This document shows, in pieces, positions 1-7,714 of a DNA stretch of 64,000 nucleotides (positions are counted from its first letter, which is position 1; every line of letters starts with the position of its first letter). The position numbers and the translations under genes are program-made. A model generated the notes under the pieces. The model saw only the letters and a list, made by a program, of their open reading frames with translations. It searched no databases and was not told where the DNA came from. The stretch comes from an uncultured Clostridia bacterium (GTDB taxonomy: Bacteria > Bacillota > Clostridia > TANB77 > CAG-508), in contig CAMMZC010000006.1 of NCBI GenBank assembly GCA_946529215.1, forward strand, positions 1 to 64,000. Reading direction: 5' to 3'.

Positions 1-262
1 ATTCTTTAAGTTGTTTACCAGCTCTAAATACTGGAGCTTTTGATGCAGGTATTTTAATTTCTTCCTTAGTTTGTGGATTTCTTCCTTTTCTAGCTGCTCT
101 TTTTCTAACTTCGAAAGATCCAAATCCTACTAATTGTACTTTGTCACCTTTCTTTAATGCTTCTTTGATTGATGCAACGATAGCGTCTACTGATGCTTCT
201 GCTGCTTTTTTTGTGTCTCCTGTTTTTGCAGCTACTGCTGCTACTAATTCAGCTTTGTTCAT
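1..262 (-). CDS. hup: DNA-binding protein HU (3' end cut by window edge)
   Basis: Nucleoid-associated HU/IHF-family protein that bends DNA as a dimer. About 87 residues are visible, beginning [19 protein letters not shown] and containing the family hallmark [20 protein letters not shown] in the DNA-binding arm. The usual length is about 90, so only the last few residues lie beyond base 1. The ATG at 262 follows a TAGGAGGTAATTTAA ribosome binding site. It lies 133 bp downstream of spoVB on the same strand. An HU gene close to a spoVB/yabM gene is a common clostridial arrangement. Confidence 0.95.
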   Translation of the reverse strand, partial: MNKAELVAAVAAKTGDTKKAAEASVDAIVASIKEALKKGDKVQLVGFGSFEVRKRAARKGRNPQTKEEIKIPASKAPVFRAGKQLKE

Positions 263-395
263 TTAAATTACCTCCTATAAGATTTATGTTTTATGTAGTA
301 AATATTAATGCCTTTTGCATCATACGTCCTACTAATTTATCTATTCGCCAATCTTCGATAAAATCCCTCTTTTTTTTGAAAAATATTTTTATTTT

Positions 396-1940
396 TTAAT
401 TTTTAGCAATCTTTAGAGCGAGAATTAAAGCAGCGTAAACACCTGTGCTAAGTATGATTGACGTGATTGTATTTATTTTTTCAGATAAACAATTTTTCAA
501 GAAAAAATTTATAAAAATACAAAATATACTCATTACTGCTGTTGCAAAAATTGGTTTTAAAATTAAATTTTTTTTATCAAATTTTAAATTTATACTCTTT
601 ATAAGAGAAATCATTCCTATTATAAAAACAATTCCATTACATATAATATTTCCAATAGCAGCACCTTTTATACCAATATTTTGAATAGATACAAGTAAAA
701 TATTAGCCAAAAATTTAAACATCATACCTATAGAAAATGAAATTAAAGGTATATTGCTTTTTCCAATCCCTTGCAAAACTCCATTTATAATTTGTGAAAG
801 CATTACAAAAAATATTGAAATTGCATTTATTTGTAAAAGAATTGCCCCACTATTTGCATTTGGAAACAATAAATTTAAAATTTGATTTGAAAAAATTATT
901 AAACCAGCTGTACATGGAAGTGCTATAATTACTGTTATTTTTAAAAAGAAATTTATTTTTTTGTTAAGTTCTTCCATATCTCCTATTGCAACTACTCTTG
1001 AAATAGTTGGGACCATTCCTGTTACAAATGGCACATTTAGGGCAAGTGGCAAAACACACAAAGTATCTACTTTTCCACTTAAAATTCCATATTGAATTTT
1101 TGCTTCACTTTCACTCATAAATCTTTTTAAAATTTTAACAACTGTAAATAAATCAATATTCTTGTTAAAAGATGCCATTAACGAACTTAGTGAAATAGGA
1201 ATTGACTCCTTCAAAATTTTCTTTAATGTTTTTCTTATCCTTGTCGGAACATAATTTACGCTTTGAGCAATTTCTATTCCAATCTCTCCTCTTCTCATCC
1301 TATAATAACCATAAATATATATAAAACTTACAATTGTTGCAAGTGTTGTTGCTAAATTTGCTATTCCTGCCATAATCATTGTATTATTTTTTGTAACATT
1401 TGCTACAATTTCAACCAATACAATTGTAAACATTGTTTTAAAAATTTGCTCTATAGTTTGAGATTTTGCAGTAACAGATAAATTCTGTCTTCCATTAAAA
1501 TATCCCCTTATAACTGAAATTATTGACACAAAAAATATTGATGGAGAAAGTGTAATTAGTGAATATTCTGCCTCTGGAATTTCTAAAAAATTGACAGCGA
1601 TTGTTTTTGCTCCTAAAAATAAAAGTATTGTTCCACTCAATCCAAAAAATGCAAATGTAAAAAAAGCAATTTTGAATATTCTGTGAGCGCCTTTATTATC
1701 ACCAATTGCCACTCTTTCAGCCACAAGCTTAGCAATAGCATTTGGAACACCTGTAGAAGAAAATGTTAAAAGTAGTGCATAAATCTGAAATCCTGCACTA
1801 TATATTGCATTTCCTTCGTCTCCAAATCCTTCTTTATTTGTTAAATATAGCTTATATGCTAATCCTATTATTTTAATTAAAACCTGTGAAAATAATAATG
1901 CAATTATTCCTTTTGCAATTGTTTCTTTTCTTTTTTTCAA
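396..1940 (-). CDS. spoVB: SpoVB/MurJ-type lipid flippase, MATE-like (stage V sporulation protein B family)
   Basis: Polytopic membrane protein of the MOP/MVF superfamily, expected to flip a lipid-linked glycan precursor across the membrane; the SpoVB branch acts in spore cortex synthesis. With the start chosen here the product is 514 aa, close to B. subtilis SpoVB. It opens LKKRKETIAKGIIALLFSQV and shows about 14 hydrophobic segments. The start is a TTG at 1940, preceded by GGAGGCGAGAA at normal spacing. The frame stays open upstream to 2081, but that 47-residue extension has no ribosome binding site and is not hydrophobic in the family manner. The neighbouring HU gene supports the SpoVB/YabM branch over MurJ. 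Exact subfamily is inferred. Confidence 0.88.
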   Translation of the reverse strand: MKKRKETIAKGIIALLFSQVLIKIIGLAYKLYLTNKEGFGDEGNAIYSAGFQIYALLLTFSSTGVPNAIAKLVAERVAIGDNKGAHRIFKIAFFTFAFFGLSGTILLFLGAKTIAVNFLEIPEAEYSLITLSPSIFFVSIISVIRGYFNGRQNLSVTAKSQTIEQIFKTMFTIVLVEIVANVTKNNTMIMAGIANLATTLATIVSFIYIYGYYRMRRGEIGIEIAQSVNYVPTRIRKTLKKILKESIPISLSSLMASFNKNIDLFTVVKILKRFMSESEAKIQYGILSGKVDTLCVLPLALNVPFVTGMVPTISRVVAIGDMEELNKKINFFLKITVIIALPCTAGLIIFSNQILNLLFPNANSGAILLQINAISIFFVMLSQIINGVLQGIGKSNIPLISFSIGMMFKFLANILLVSIQNIGIKGAAIGNIICNGIVFIIGMISLIKSINLKFDKKNLILKPIFATAVMSIFCIFINFFLKNCLSEKINTITSIILSTGVYAALILALKIAKN

Positions 1941-2109
1941 ATTCTCGCCTCCATATAGTAGGAACCGTGTTGATAAAGAACTCTTTTCTGACAATACCTT
2001 TTTATGCAAATTTTTCAAAAACACTTGACAAAATCCCATTTTTGTTATAAAATTATTCAGTATTGTATTTGAATAGAACAATTAACAATATAACTTTGAA
2101 TATGAATTA

Positions 2110-2199
2110 AATTTTAACAACTCCCCGGTAGTTAAAAATTTAGTTTTCATATATATAAGCTAAAAAATGTAAAAATCTTAGCAATTACATTTTAAAGCT
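2110..2199 (+). promoter_or_regulatory. structured 5' leader of rplM-rpsI (two hairpins)
   Basis: Two hairpins precede rplM. The first has arms TTTTAAC (2112-2118) and GTTAAAA (2131-2137) around an unusually GC-rich loop, CTCCCCGGTA. The second pairs AGCT and AATGTAA (2158-2172) with TTACATT and AGCT (2185-2199) around a 12-nt loop. Ribosomal-protein operons of Firmicutes often carry leaders that bind the encoded protein, and an L13 leader family is known. Whether this matches that family cannot be decided by eye. Confidence 0.4.
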
Positions 2200-2233
2200 A
2201 AAAAATAAAATTTATAGGAGGGTATATTTTACC

Positions 2234-2668
2234 ATGAACAATGTTACATATAGTGCTAAAAAAAGTGAAATAGAAAGAAAATGGTATATAATTGATGCAG
2301 CAAATAAACCACTTGGTAGAGTTGCTACAGAAGCAGCAAAATTACTTGCTGGAAAACATAAACCAATTTATACAAAAAACGTAGATACAGGTGATCACGT
2401 AATTATTATTAATTGCAAAGATGTTAAATTAACAGGAAACAAATTAAACCAAAAAATTTATAGACATCATTCTGGTTATATTGGCGGAATGAAAGAAGTT
2501 GTAGCTAAAGATATGATGGAATCAAATCCTACAAAAGCTATGATGTTAGCAGTTAAAGGAATGTTACCACACACTACTTTAGGTGCTCAAATGCTAAAAA
2601 AATTAAGAGTTTATGCTGGTGAAAATCACGAAAATCAAGCTCAAAAACCAGAAATTTGGAATTATTAA
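2234..2668 (+). CDS. rplM: 50S ribosomal protein L13
   Basis: Large-subunit ribosomal protein, an early assembly protein that binds 23S rRNA. The 144-aa product is full family length and carries the conserved WYIIDAANKPLGRVATEAAKLLAGKHKP start and the GMLPHTTLGAQMLKKLRVYAGENHEN region. The ATG follows AGGAGGGTATATTTTACC. It is co-transcribed with rpsI 16 bp downstream, the conserved bacterial L13-S9 pair, and both end at the terminator at 3087-3118. The hairpins at 2110-2199 may provide feedback control. Confidence 0.98.
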   Translation: MNNVTYSAKKSEIERKWYIIDAANKPLGRVATEAAKLLAGKHKPIYTKNVDTGDHVIIINCKDVKLTGNKLNQKIYRHHSGYIGGMKEVVAKDMMESNPTKAMMLAVKGMLPHTTLGAQMLKKLRVYAGENHENQAQKPEIWNY

Positions 2669-2684
2669 TAAGGAGGAGAAATAA

Positions 2685-3080
2685 ATGGCAGAAAAATTAT
2701 ATTATTATGGAACAGGTAGAAGAAAAAACGCTATAGCTAGAGTTAGATTAACAGAAGGTTCTGGAAAAATTACTATTAATGGTAAAGATATTGATGAATT
2801 CTTTGGAATGGAAACTTTAAAAGTTATAGTTAAACAACCTTTAACAGTTACAAATACAACTGCAAAATATGATGTTATAGCTAAAGTTACAGGTGGAGGA
2901 TTTACAGGTCAAGCTGGAGCTGTTCGTCATGGAATAGCTAGAGCTTTAAATGAAGCAAATGCAGAATTTAGACCAGCTTTAAAACAAAACGGATTCTTAA
3001 CTAGAGATCCAAGAATGAAAGAAAGAAAGAAATATGGTCTTAAAAAAGCTAGAAAAGCTCCACAATTTAGTAAGAGATAA
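2685..3080 (+). CDS. rpsI: 30S ribosomal protein S9
   Basis: Small-subunit ribosomal protein whose C-terminal tail reaches towards the P-site tRNA. It is 131 aa, with [16 protein letters not shown] at the N-terminus and the characteristic basic C-terminus [18 protein letters not shown], ending in the invariant KR. An AAGGAGGAGAAATA ribosome binding site precedes the ATG. It is the second gene of the rplM-rpsI operon, and a strong hairpin terminator begins seven bases after its stop. Confidence 0.98.
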   Translation: MAEKLYYYGTGRRKNAIARVRLTEGSGKITINGKDIDEFFGMETLKVIVKQPLTVTNTTAKYDVIAKVTGGGFTGQAGAVRHGIARALNEANAEFRPALKQNGFLTRDPRMKERKKYGLKKARKAPQFSKR

Positions 3081-3086
3081 AATTCA

Positions 3087-3118
3087 AAACTCGAAAGCAT
3101 TCGAACTTTCGAGTTTTT
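3087..3118 (+). terminator. intrinsic terminator of rplM-rpsI
   Basis: Perfect 11-bp stem AAACTCGAAAG/CTTTCGAGTTT with an 8-nt loop and a T-rich tail on the plus strand. The opposite gene ends at 3124, so the A-rich left flank lets it serve the convergent U32 gene too. Confidence 0.9.
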
Positions 3119-3123
3119 CTTAT

Positions 3124-4362
3124 TTATTTCTTTCTCCTTAAAATCCATCCATATTCACATTTAATAGGTAATTTCATTTTAACTTGTTGTCCTTGTTTAC
3201 CTGGATTTACTGTATCTATTTCTTCATCTGTTTCTGCATCCCATAGTTTTTCAATTATAAATTCTTTAGGTTCTATTTTGTTTGGAATAATTATTTCTAG
3301 GCTATCCCCTATACTCAATTTGTTTCTTATTTCTATTACAGATTTTTCTTCATTATATTCTAAAATTTTTCCACCAAATTCATAATTTGTATTATATTGC
3401 TTTCCTTCATATTCTTGAATATCTTTATTATGCCTATCATTAAAATAAAATGTTGTAAGTCCTCTAGTTTTTACCTTTTCTATTTCTTTTATATATTTTT
3501 CTAGATTTTGCTTAAATTTTTCAGGATTTTCATAATAATCATCTATTGCATTTCTATATATGTTAATTATGCTTGCTAAATAATATTCTGTTTTAAGTCT
3601 TCCCTCTATTTTTACACTATCTATTCCCATATCTATTATTTCAGGAATTTCTCTAATTAAGCATAAATCTTTTGATGAAAAAATACTTGTACTATTTTCA
3701 TCCATTTCAATTGGCATTAGAGGTCCCGGATTATTCTTTTCTTCTGCATATAAATTATATGACCATCTACAGCTTTGTGCACAATCTCCCAAATTCGCAC
3801 TTCTTCCATTTGCTAAAAAATCACTTAAAAAGCATCTTCCAGAATATGAAAAACATATTGCACCATGAATAAATATTTCTACTTCCATTCCTTCAGGTTT
3901 GTTTTCCATTATATACCTTATTTGCTCTTTATTAAGTTCTCTTGCCATTATCATTCTTTTTGCACCTTGGTTATACCAAAACTTGCAAGCTTCTAAACTT
4001 ACTAAATTTGATTGTGTACTTACATTTATTGCAATTCCTGGAGCATATTTTTTTATAACTTCTATTACACCTGGGTCTGCAGCAATTATTCCATCTGGTT
4101 TTGCCTCACTTAATCTTTTACACATTTCTATTATTTCAGGATATTTTTCATCCCATGCAAATATGTTAAGAGTAACATATATTTTCTTTCCAATACTATG
4201 TGCATATTCTATTGTTTGAAATAAATCATCATCTTGCATATCTGCTCTTGTTCTTAAAGAAAGTGATGAAGTTCCACAATACACTGCATCTGCTCCATAT
4301 CTAAATGCTGTTTTTGCTTTTTCTAATGAACCCGCTGGGGCTAATAATTCTATTTTTTTCAT
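3124..4362 (-). CDS. U32-family protein, TrhP-like tRNA hydroxylation enzyme (annotated as peptidase U32)
   Basis: Member of the U32 'collagenase-like' family. The better understood relatives TrhP (YrrN/YrrO) and UbiU are Fe-S proteins that use prephenate or oxygen-independent chemistry for hydroxylation; TrhP makes 5-hydroxyuridine at tRNA position 34. The 412-aa product begins MKKIELLAPAGSLEKAKTAFRYGADAVY and contains the family cysteine set AICFSYSGRCFLS and GDCAQSCRWSYN. A C-terminal beta domain follows. Start 4362 is preferred over 4383 because an AAAGGA box sits 12 nt upstream; the Met at 4374 directly abuts that box. A TrmR-like methyltransferase, the next enzyme of the mo5U pathway, lies 2 kb away, which supports a tRNA role over proteolysis. 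Specific substrate is inferred. Confidence 0.85.
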   Translation of the reverse strand: MKKIELLAPAGSLEKAKTAFRYGADAVYCGTSSLSLRTRADMQDDDLFQTIEYAHSIGKKIYVTLNIFAWDEKYPEIIEMCKRLSEAKPDGIIAADPGVIEVIKKYAPGIAINVSTQSNLVSLEACKFWYNQGAKRMIMARELNKEQIRYIMENKPEGMEVEIFIHGAICFSYSGRCFLSDFLANGRSANLGDCAQSCRWSYNLYAEEKNNPGPLMPIEMDENSTSIFSSKDLCLIREIPEIIDMGIDSVKIEGRLKTEYYLASIINIYRNAIDDYYENPEKFKQNLEKYIKEIEKVKTRGLTTFYFNDRHNKDIQEYEGKQYNTNYEFGGKILEYNEEKSVIEIRNKLSIGDSLEIIIPNKIEPKEFIIEKLWDAETDEEIDTVNPGKQGQQVKMKLPIKCEYGWILRRKK

Positions 4363-4494
4363 TTTTAATGACATTCCTTTCATTCAAGGCACAAAATTTG
4401 ATAAAAATAATCAATTTCCAATTATTTTTCAAACTTATTCTCCTTCTGTATTTGATACGATATATATAGTATATCACAAAATCTTCTTTATTGC

Positions 4495-4523
4495 TAGACT
4501 TTTTAAGAAATTTATGCTATAAT
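4495..4523 (+). promoter_or_regulatory. sigma-A promoter with extended -10 for the RelA/SpoT-like gene
   Basis: TAGACT, 17-nt spacer, TATAAT at 4518-4523, with TGC just upstream of the -10 element. It lies 30 bp before the ATG at 4554. Because the promoter falls inside the longer open frame starting at 4491, it argues for the internal start. Confidence 0.75.
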
Positions 4524-4553
4524 AGAGATATTGAAAAGAAAGAAGGCGATTTA

Positions 4554-6482
4554 ATGTCAGAAGAAAAGAAATCTAATAAAAATAGCATTAGTGAATTAGA
4601 TAAAATCAAATATATACAAAAGAAAATTCACGAGACAACATTAAAATGTATGGATAATTATATTTTATTAAGAGATAAAATTCCTTTAATACAAGCAGCT
4701 CTTGCACTTGTTTTTATGGATTATAGAAATTCTGTCTTCACGAGTGTAAAAATGCCATTTAGATATAAAAGCTCTCAAAGTATGCAAAAGAACATCTCTA
4801 AAGAATTTGAAGAAAATATAAAAAGATTACCAGCTAATTGTTCTTATGAAGATATCGATAAAATGGTAGAAGAAACAATACTAGAGATATCTAAAGATTT
4901 TTTTGGAGCAACTTTTGTTATCCATAATCAAAATGATGTAAAAAACTATTGTGATGAATCAGATGATCCTTATGTAAAAAAACTATTTAAACAATATTCT
5001 TGTGTTGAATCTTATTTAGATGAAAGTGATAAAATGGAACATCTTCCATCAAATGAAAAAAGTCAAATGAAATCTAAAAAAATAGATATAGCAGATACTT
5101 TTATTGATGGTAACGAAACCTCAACCGAAAAAGCTCCTAAACAAATAAATCTTTTTGATGTCGAAGATATTCATACTTACAGAGATTACAACACAAAATT
5201 AATCGAGCTTTTAACTTTATTAACTAATTGTAGTATGCCATGCCAAGATTCATCTGATGGAAAAATTCATAAGTATGCTGTTAGCCAAATGGATATTCCA
5301 TATCTAAAACTTGTAGAAGAAGCAAGCACATATAATCCAAAAAATAAAGACGAATGGATTGAAATATTAACCAAATTAGCTCATGAAGCATATTTTAAGC
5401 CATTAAGACCATTTGATGTACAACTAGAAGAAGCTCTTTCAAAGAATGAAGAACTATCTAGTTCTCCGTTATTTCATGCTGAACTTAATGAAAAAGATAG
5501 AATTCATTACATAAATCACTTAACATTTTTAAGAGATAATTTAGCTGCAATTTCGAAAGATAGACTATTAAATTATATTCTTAAATCTGAGATGCCTAGA
5601 ATTTTAGATAGTTTATCTGATCAACCAGGATTATCTGTTGAAGTAATTGATAGTACGGAAAAATTGAAAGAAAATGGATTTTATGCCCAATATTATATTA
5701 TAAAAATAAATGGTATAGCGATACTAGAATTACAAGCCCAAAGCGAATATCGTTCAGACCTTGCTAAAGACGGAAATGCAGCTCATAACTCAATTCCTGG
5801 TAAATCTTTTGATATAAGACATCTGTTCAAGTTAAACCCTAAAACTACTCATCCATTTGATGACAAACAACTTGATTTTTATTGTGATTTTCTAGAAACT
5901 GTAAATTTAAATGATATTTATGAATATAAAGTTCCTAAAGAAGATTTACCTAAACTTAAAATTTTACAAGAATTAGTAGAATATGCTTCTTCTAAAATAA
6001 AAGTTGTTAATTATGTTAAATATGATAATTCGAAAAAATCCAAACGAGTAAAATTTTATGATTACATTAATTCTACTTTAGATTATTTTGGTGCAGAATT
6101 TGGCTCTATTGCTCCAGCACATAGAATAGAGCATAATCAAGCATTAGTAGTTCCACAAAATAAAATGTATGCCTTAGAAAACATTTTAAAGAATCGTGTA
6201 GGTTTTTCTGTTTTAGCTAATCTTATTAGAGTAAAATATAAAGAAAAAACTTCTAAACAAGGAAAAGAACTTTTACCAAATGATGTTGCTAGAGCATATT
6301 CAGGTCCTTTAATGGAATATGATTTACCTAGAATAAATAAAGACCTTAAAAATGCTATTTCTGCATTTAAGCCTTTAAAGAAACTAAAATTTAAACCTAT
6401 GGGATCTAGAACTCGAAAATATAAGCGAAAACCTGCTAAAACAAAAAATACAAAATCTACTAAGCAAGATTTTTCAAGGTAA
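4554..6482 (+). CDS. divergent RelA/SpoT-like (ppGpp synthetase-fold) protein with a long insertion
   Basis: 642-aa protein with no close family recognised outright, but with the blocks of a RelA/SpoT nucleotidyltransferase in order. Residues 68-80 (PFRYKSSQSMQKN) resemble the substrate-binding 'gRxKsxxSixxK' block. Residues 115-129 (DFFGATFVIHNQNDV) resemble 'DixgiRvivxxxxDv'. Residues about 372-412 (GFYAQYYIIKINGIAILELQAQ, then EYRSDLAKDGNAAHN) resemble 'Yxxxhl...vEiQirT...A..gxAAH'. About 240 residues of acidic and helical sequence separate the second and third blocks, which is unusual. The C-terminus is very basic (KPMGSRTRKYKRKPAKTKN), suggesting RNA or ribosome binding. No HD hydrolase domain is visible. 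The ATG at 4554 has AGAAGGCGATTTA upstream. Catalytic activity is not established. Confidence 0.6.
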   Translation: MSEEKKSNKNSISELDKIKYIQKKIHETTLKCMDNYILLRDKIPLIQAALALVFMDYRNSVFTSVKMPFRYKSSQSMQKNISKEFEENIKRLPANCSYEDIDKMVEETILEISKDFFGATFVIHNQNDVKNYCDESDDPYVKKLFKQYSCVESYLDESDKMEHLPSNEKSQMKSKKIDIADTFIDGNETSTEKAPKQINLFDVEDIHTYRDYNTKLIELLTLLTNCSMPCQDSSDGKIHKYAVSQMDIPYLKLVEEASTYNPKNKDEWIEILTKLAHEAYFKPLRPFDVQLEEALSKNEELSSSPLFHAELNEKDRIHYINHLTFLRDNLAAISKDRLLNYILKSEMPRILDSLSDQPGLSVEVIDSTEKLKENGFYAQYYIIKINGIAILELQAQSEYRSDLAKDGNAAHNSIPGKSFDIRHLFKLNPKTTHPFDDKQLDFYCDFLETVNLNDIYEYKVPKEDLPKLKILQELVEYASSKIKVVNYVKYDNSKKSKRVKFYDYINSTLDYFGAEFGSIAPAHRIEHNQALVVPQNKMYALENILKNRVGFSVLANLIRVKYKEKTSKQGKELLPNDVARAYSGPLMEYDLPRINKDLKNAISAFKPLKKLKFKPMGSRTRKYKRKPAKTKNTKSTKQDFSR

Positions 6483-6499
6483 AAAATTTTTCAAATATA

Positions 6500-6535
6500 A
6501 AAACTATCTAACTTTAATTTGTTAGATAGTTTTTA
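6500..6535. terminator. bidirectional terminator between convergent genes
   Basis: Perfect 13-bp stem AAAACTATCTAAC/GTTAGATAGTTTT with an 8-nt loop, A-rich on the left and T-rich on the right. It overlaps the last codons of the methyltransferase gene on the minus strand. Confidence 0.9.
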
Positions 6536-7124
6536 ATTTACTTATTGCTAATCCATCTCCTACTTCCAAAATCTCTGTTTCAAGATTTTCATTTTCTGTA
6601 ACTTCTTTTATGTATTCTCTTAAATTTCTTACAGCTGTTCGTTGTTTATGTTTATTATAATCACTCATAACATAACCTTTATATAAAATATTATCTGCAA
6701 AAATTATTCCGTCATCATTTAATAGTCTTAATGCCTGTGCAAGGAAAAATGGATATTTTCCTTTTGCAGCATCAATAAATACCATATCATATTTATCTTT
6801 TAATGTTGGAAGAATTTCTACAGCATCACCTTCATAAATATGAATTACATCTTCTAATTCCATTTCTTTTATATTTTTCTTAGCTTCAATAATTCTTTCT
6901 TCATCACGTTCTATTGTATCTATTCTTCCATTTTGTGCTAAATACTTTGAAAAACATATTGCAGAATATCCTACTGCTGTACCAATTTCTAAAATCTTTG
7001 TTGGTTTAATATCTTTTAAATATTTCGCAATAACTTCTAATGTGTCATCCATAATAATTGGAATATGCTCTTCTATTGCTTTTTGTTTTATTTTTTCAAA
7101 ATATTGCCTATTATTACTATACAT
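6522..7124 (-). CDS. trmR: TrmR-like tRNA 5-hydroxyuridine O-methyltransferase (YrrM family)
   Basis: Class I SAM-dependent O-methyltransferase, 200 aa. Motif I is LEIGTAVGYSA at about residues 45-55, followed by the acidic ribose-binding loop in DTIERDEER, then DMVFIDAAKGKYPFF and FADNILYKGYV, all typical of the YrrM/caffeoyl-CoA OMT fold. In B. subtilis YrrM (TrmR) methylates 5-hydroxyuridine-34 to mo5U, and its gene lies beside the U32 genes yrrN-yrrO. Here a U32 gene lies 2 kb away, which favours TrmR over a small-molecule methyltransferase. It is third in the typA operon, 36 bp after the previous gene. Confidence 0.82.
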   Translation of the reverse strand: MYSNNRQYFEKIKQKAIEEHIPIIMDDTLEVIAKYLKDIKPTKILEIGTAVGYSAICFSKYLAQNGRIDTIERDEERIIEAKKNIKEMELEDVIHIYEGDAVEILPTLKDKYDMVFIDAAKGKYPFFLAQALRLLNDDGIIFADNILYKGYVMSDYNKHKQRTAVRNLREYIKEVTENENLETEILEVGDGLAISKLKTI

Positions 7125-7160
7125 TATAATCTTATACCTTTCTTTGTAAATATCCTCCTG

Positions 7161-7697
7161 TTATCTATCCTCTCCGTCATCTCTACTATTTAATTTATCT
7201 GCCGCTGCTACAATTTTTTTAAGAGCTTCATCAACCTGAGCTTTTTCATTTTTTGTTAAAAAGTTTGGATTTATTCTATATTTTTGTATAGTTTTTTCTA
7301 CTTTTTGACTATCAATCCCAGGATATTTTTTAACTATATCTTCTATAACTCTAGAAGCAATACCACTTCTATATTTATAATATGCAATTATTGTTGGAAC
7401 CCTTACTTGATCTATTAAATTTTGTATATACTCTCTGTCTAAATTAGTCATTCTTTTTTGCATAAATTCTATTATGTCCTCATCAGATACACGCATACCT
7501 AAATTTTCCATAATATCAACATAATCAATAATTTGTTGACGTGGTCCTTTGGCTTTTTGAATAGGCATACTATATTTTTCTTTATTAGCTTTTTCGCACA
7601 AAATACTTGCAGAAATTTTATAAGATATTCTTCTTGCTTCTATTGAATTTCTTGACTCTCCTCTTCGATTTCTATTTCTTTCATTTATTGCTGGCAT
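7161..7697 (-). CDS. unknown protein between typA and trmR
   Basis: 178-aa soluble protein that I do not recognise. The N-terminus is strongly basic (MPAINERNRNRRGESRNSIEARR). The rest looks all-helical, with KGPRQQIIDYVDIMENLGMRV and a charged C-terminus (NSRDDGEDR). There is no signal peptide, membrane segment or obvious catalytic motif. It starts at ATG 7697 after AGGAAGGTGAATTATA, 17 bp downstream of typA, and is followed by the methyltransferase, so the three are probably one transcript. A basic tail and the company of two translation-related genes would suit an RNA-associated role; that is inference only. Confidence 0.75.
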   Translation of the reverse strand: MPAINERNRNRRGESRNSIEARRISYKISASILCEKANKEKYSMPIQKAKGPRQQIIDYVDIMENLGMRVSDEDIIEFMQKRMTNLDREYIQNLIDQVRVPTIIAYYKYRSGIASRVIEDIVKKYPGIDSQKVEKTIQKYRINPNFLTKNEKAQVDEALKKIVAAADKLNSRDDGEDR

Positions 7698-7714
7698 TAT
7701 AATTCACCTTCCTT

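Noticed and set aside
445..684. Plus-strand open frame opposite spoVB
   Set aside because: Complement of a membrane protein coding region; no ribosome binding site and hydrophobic low-complexity sequence.
4491..4553. 21-residue N-terminal extension of the RelA/SpoT-like gene
   Set aside because: It contains the promoter -10 element, so cannot be transcribed from it.
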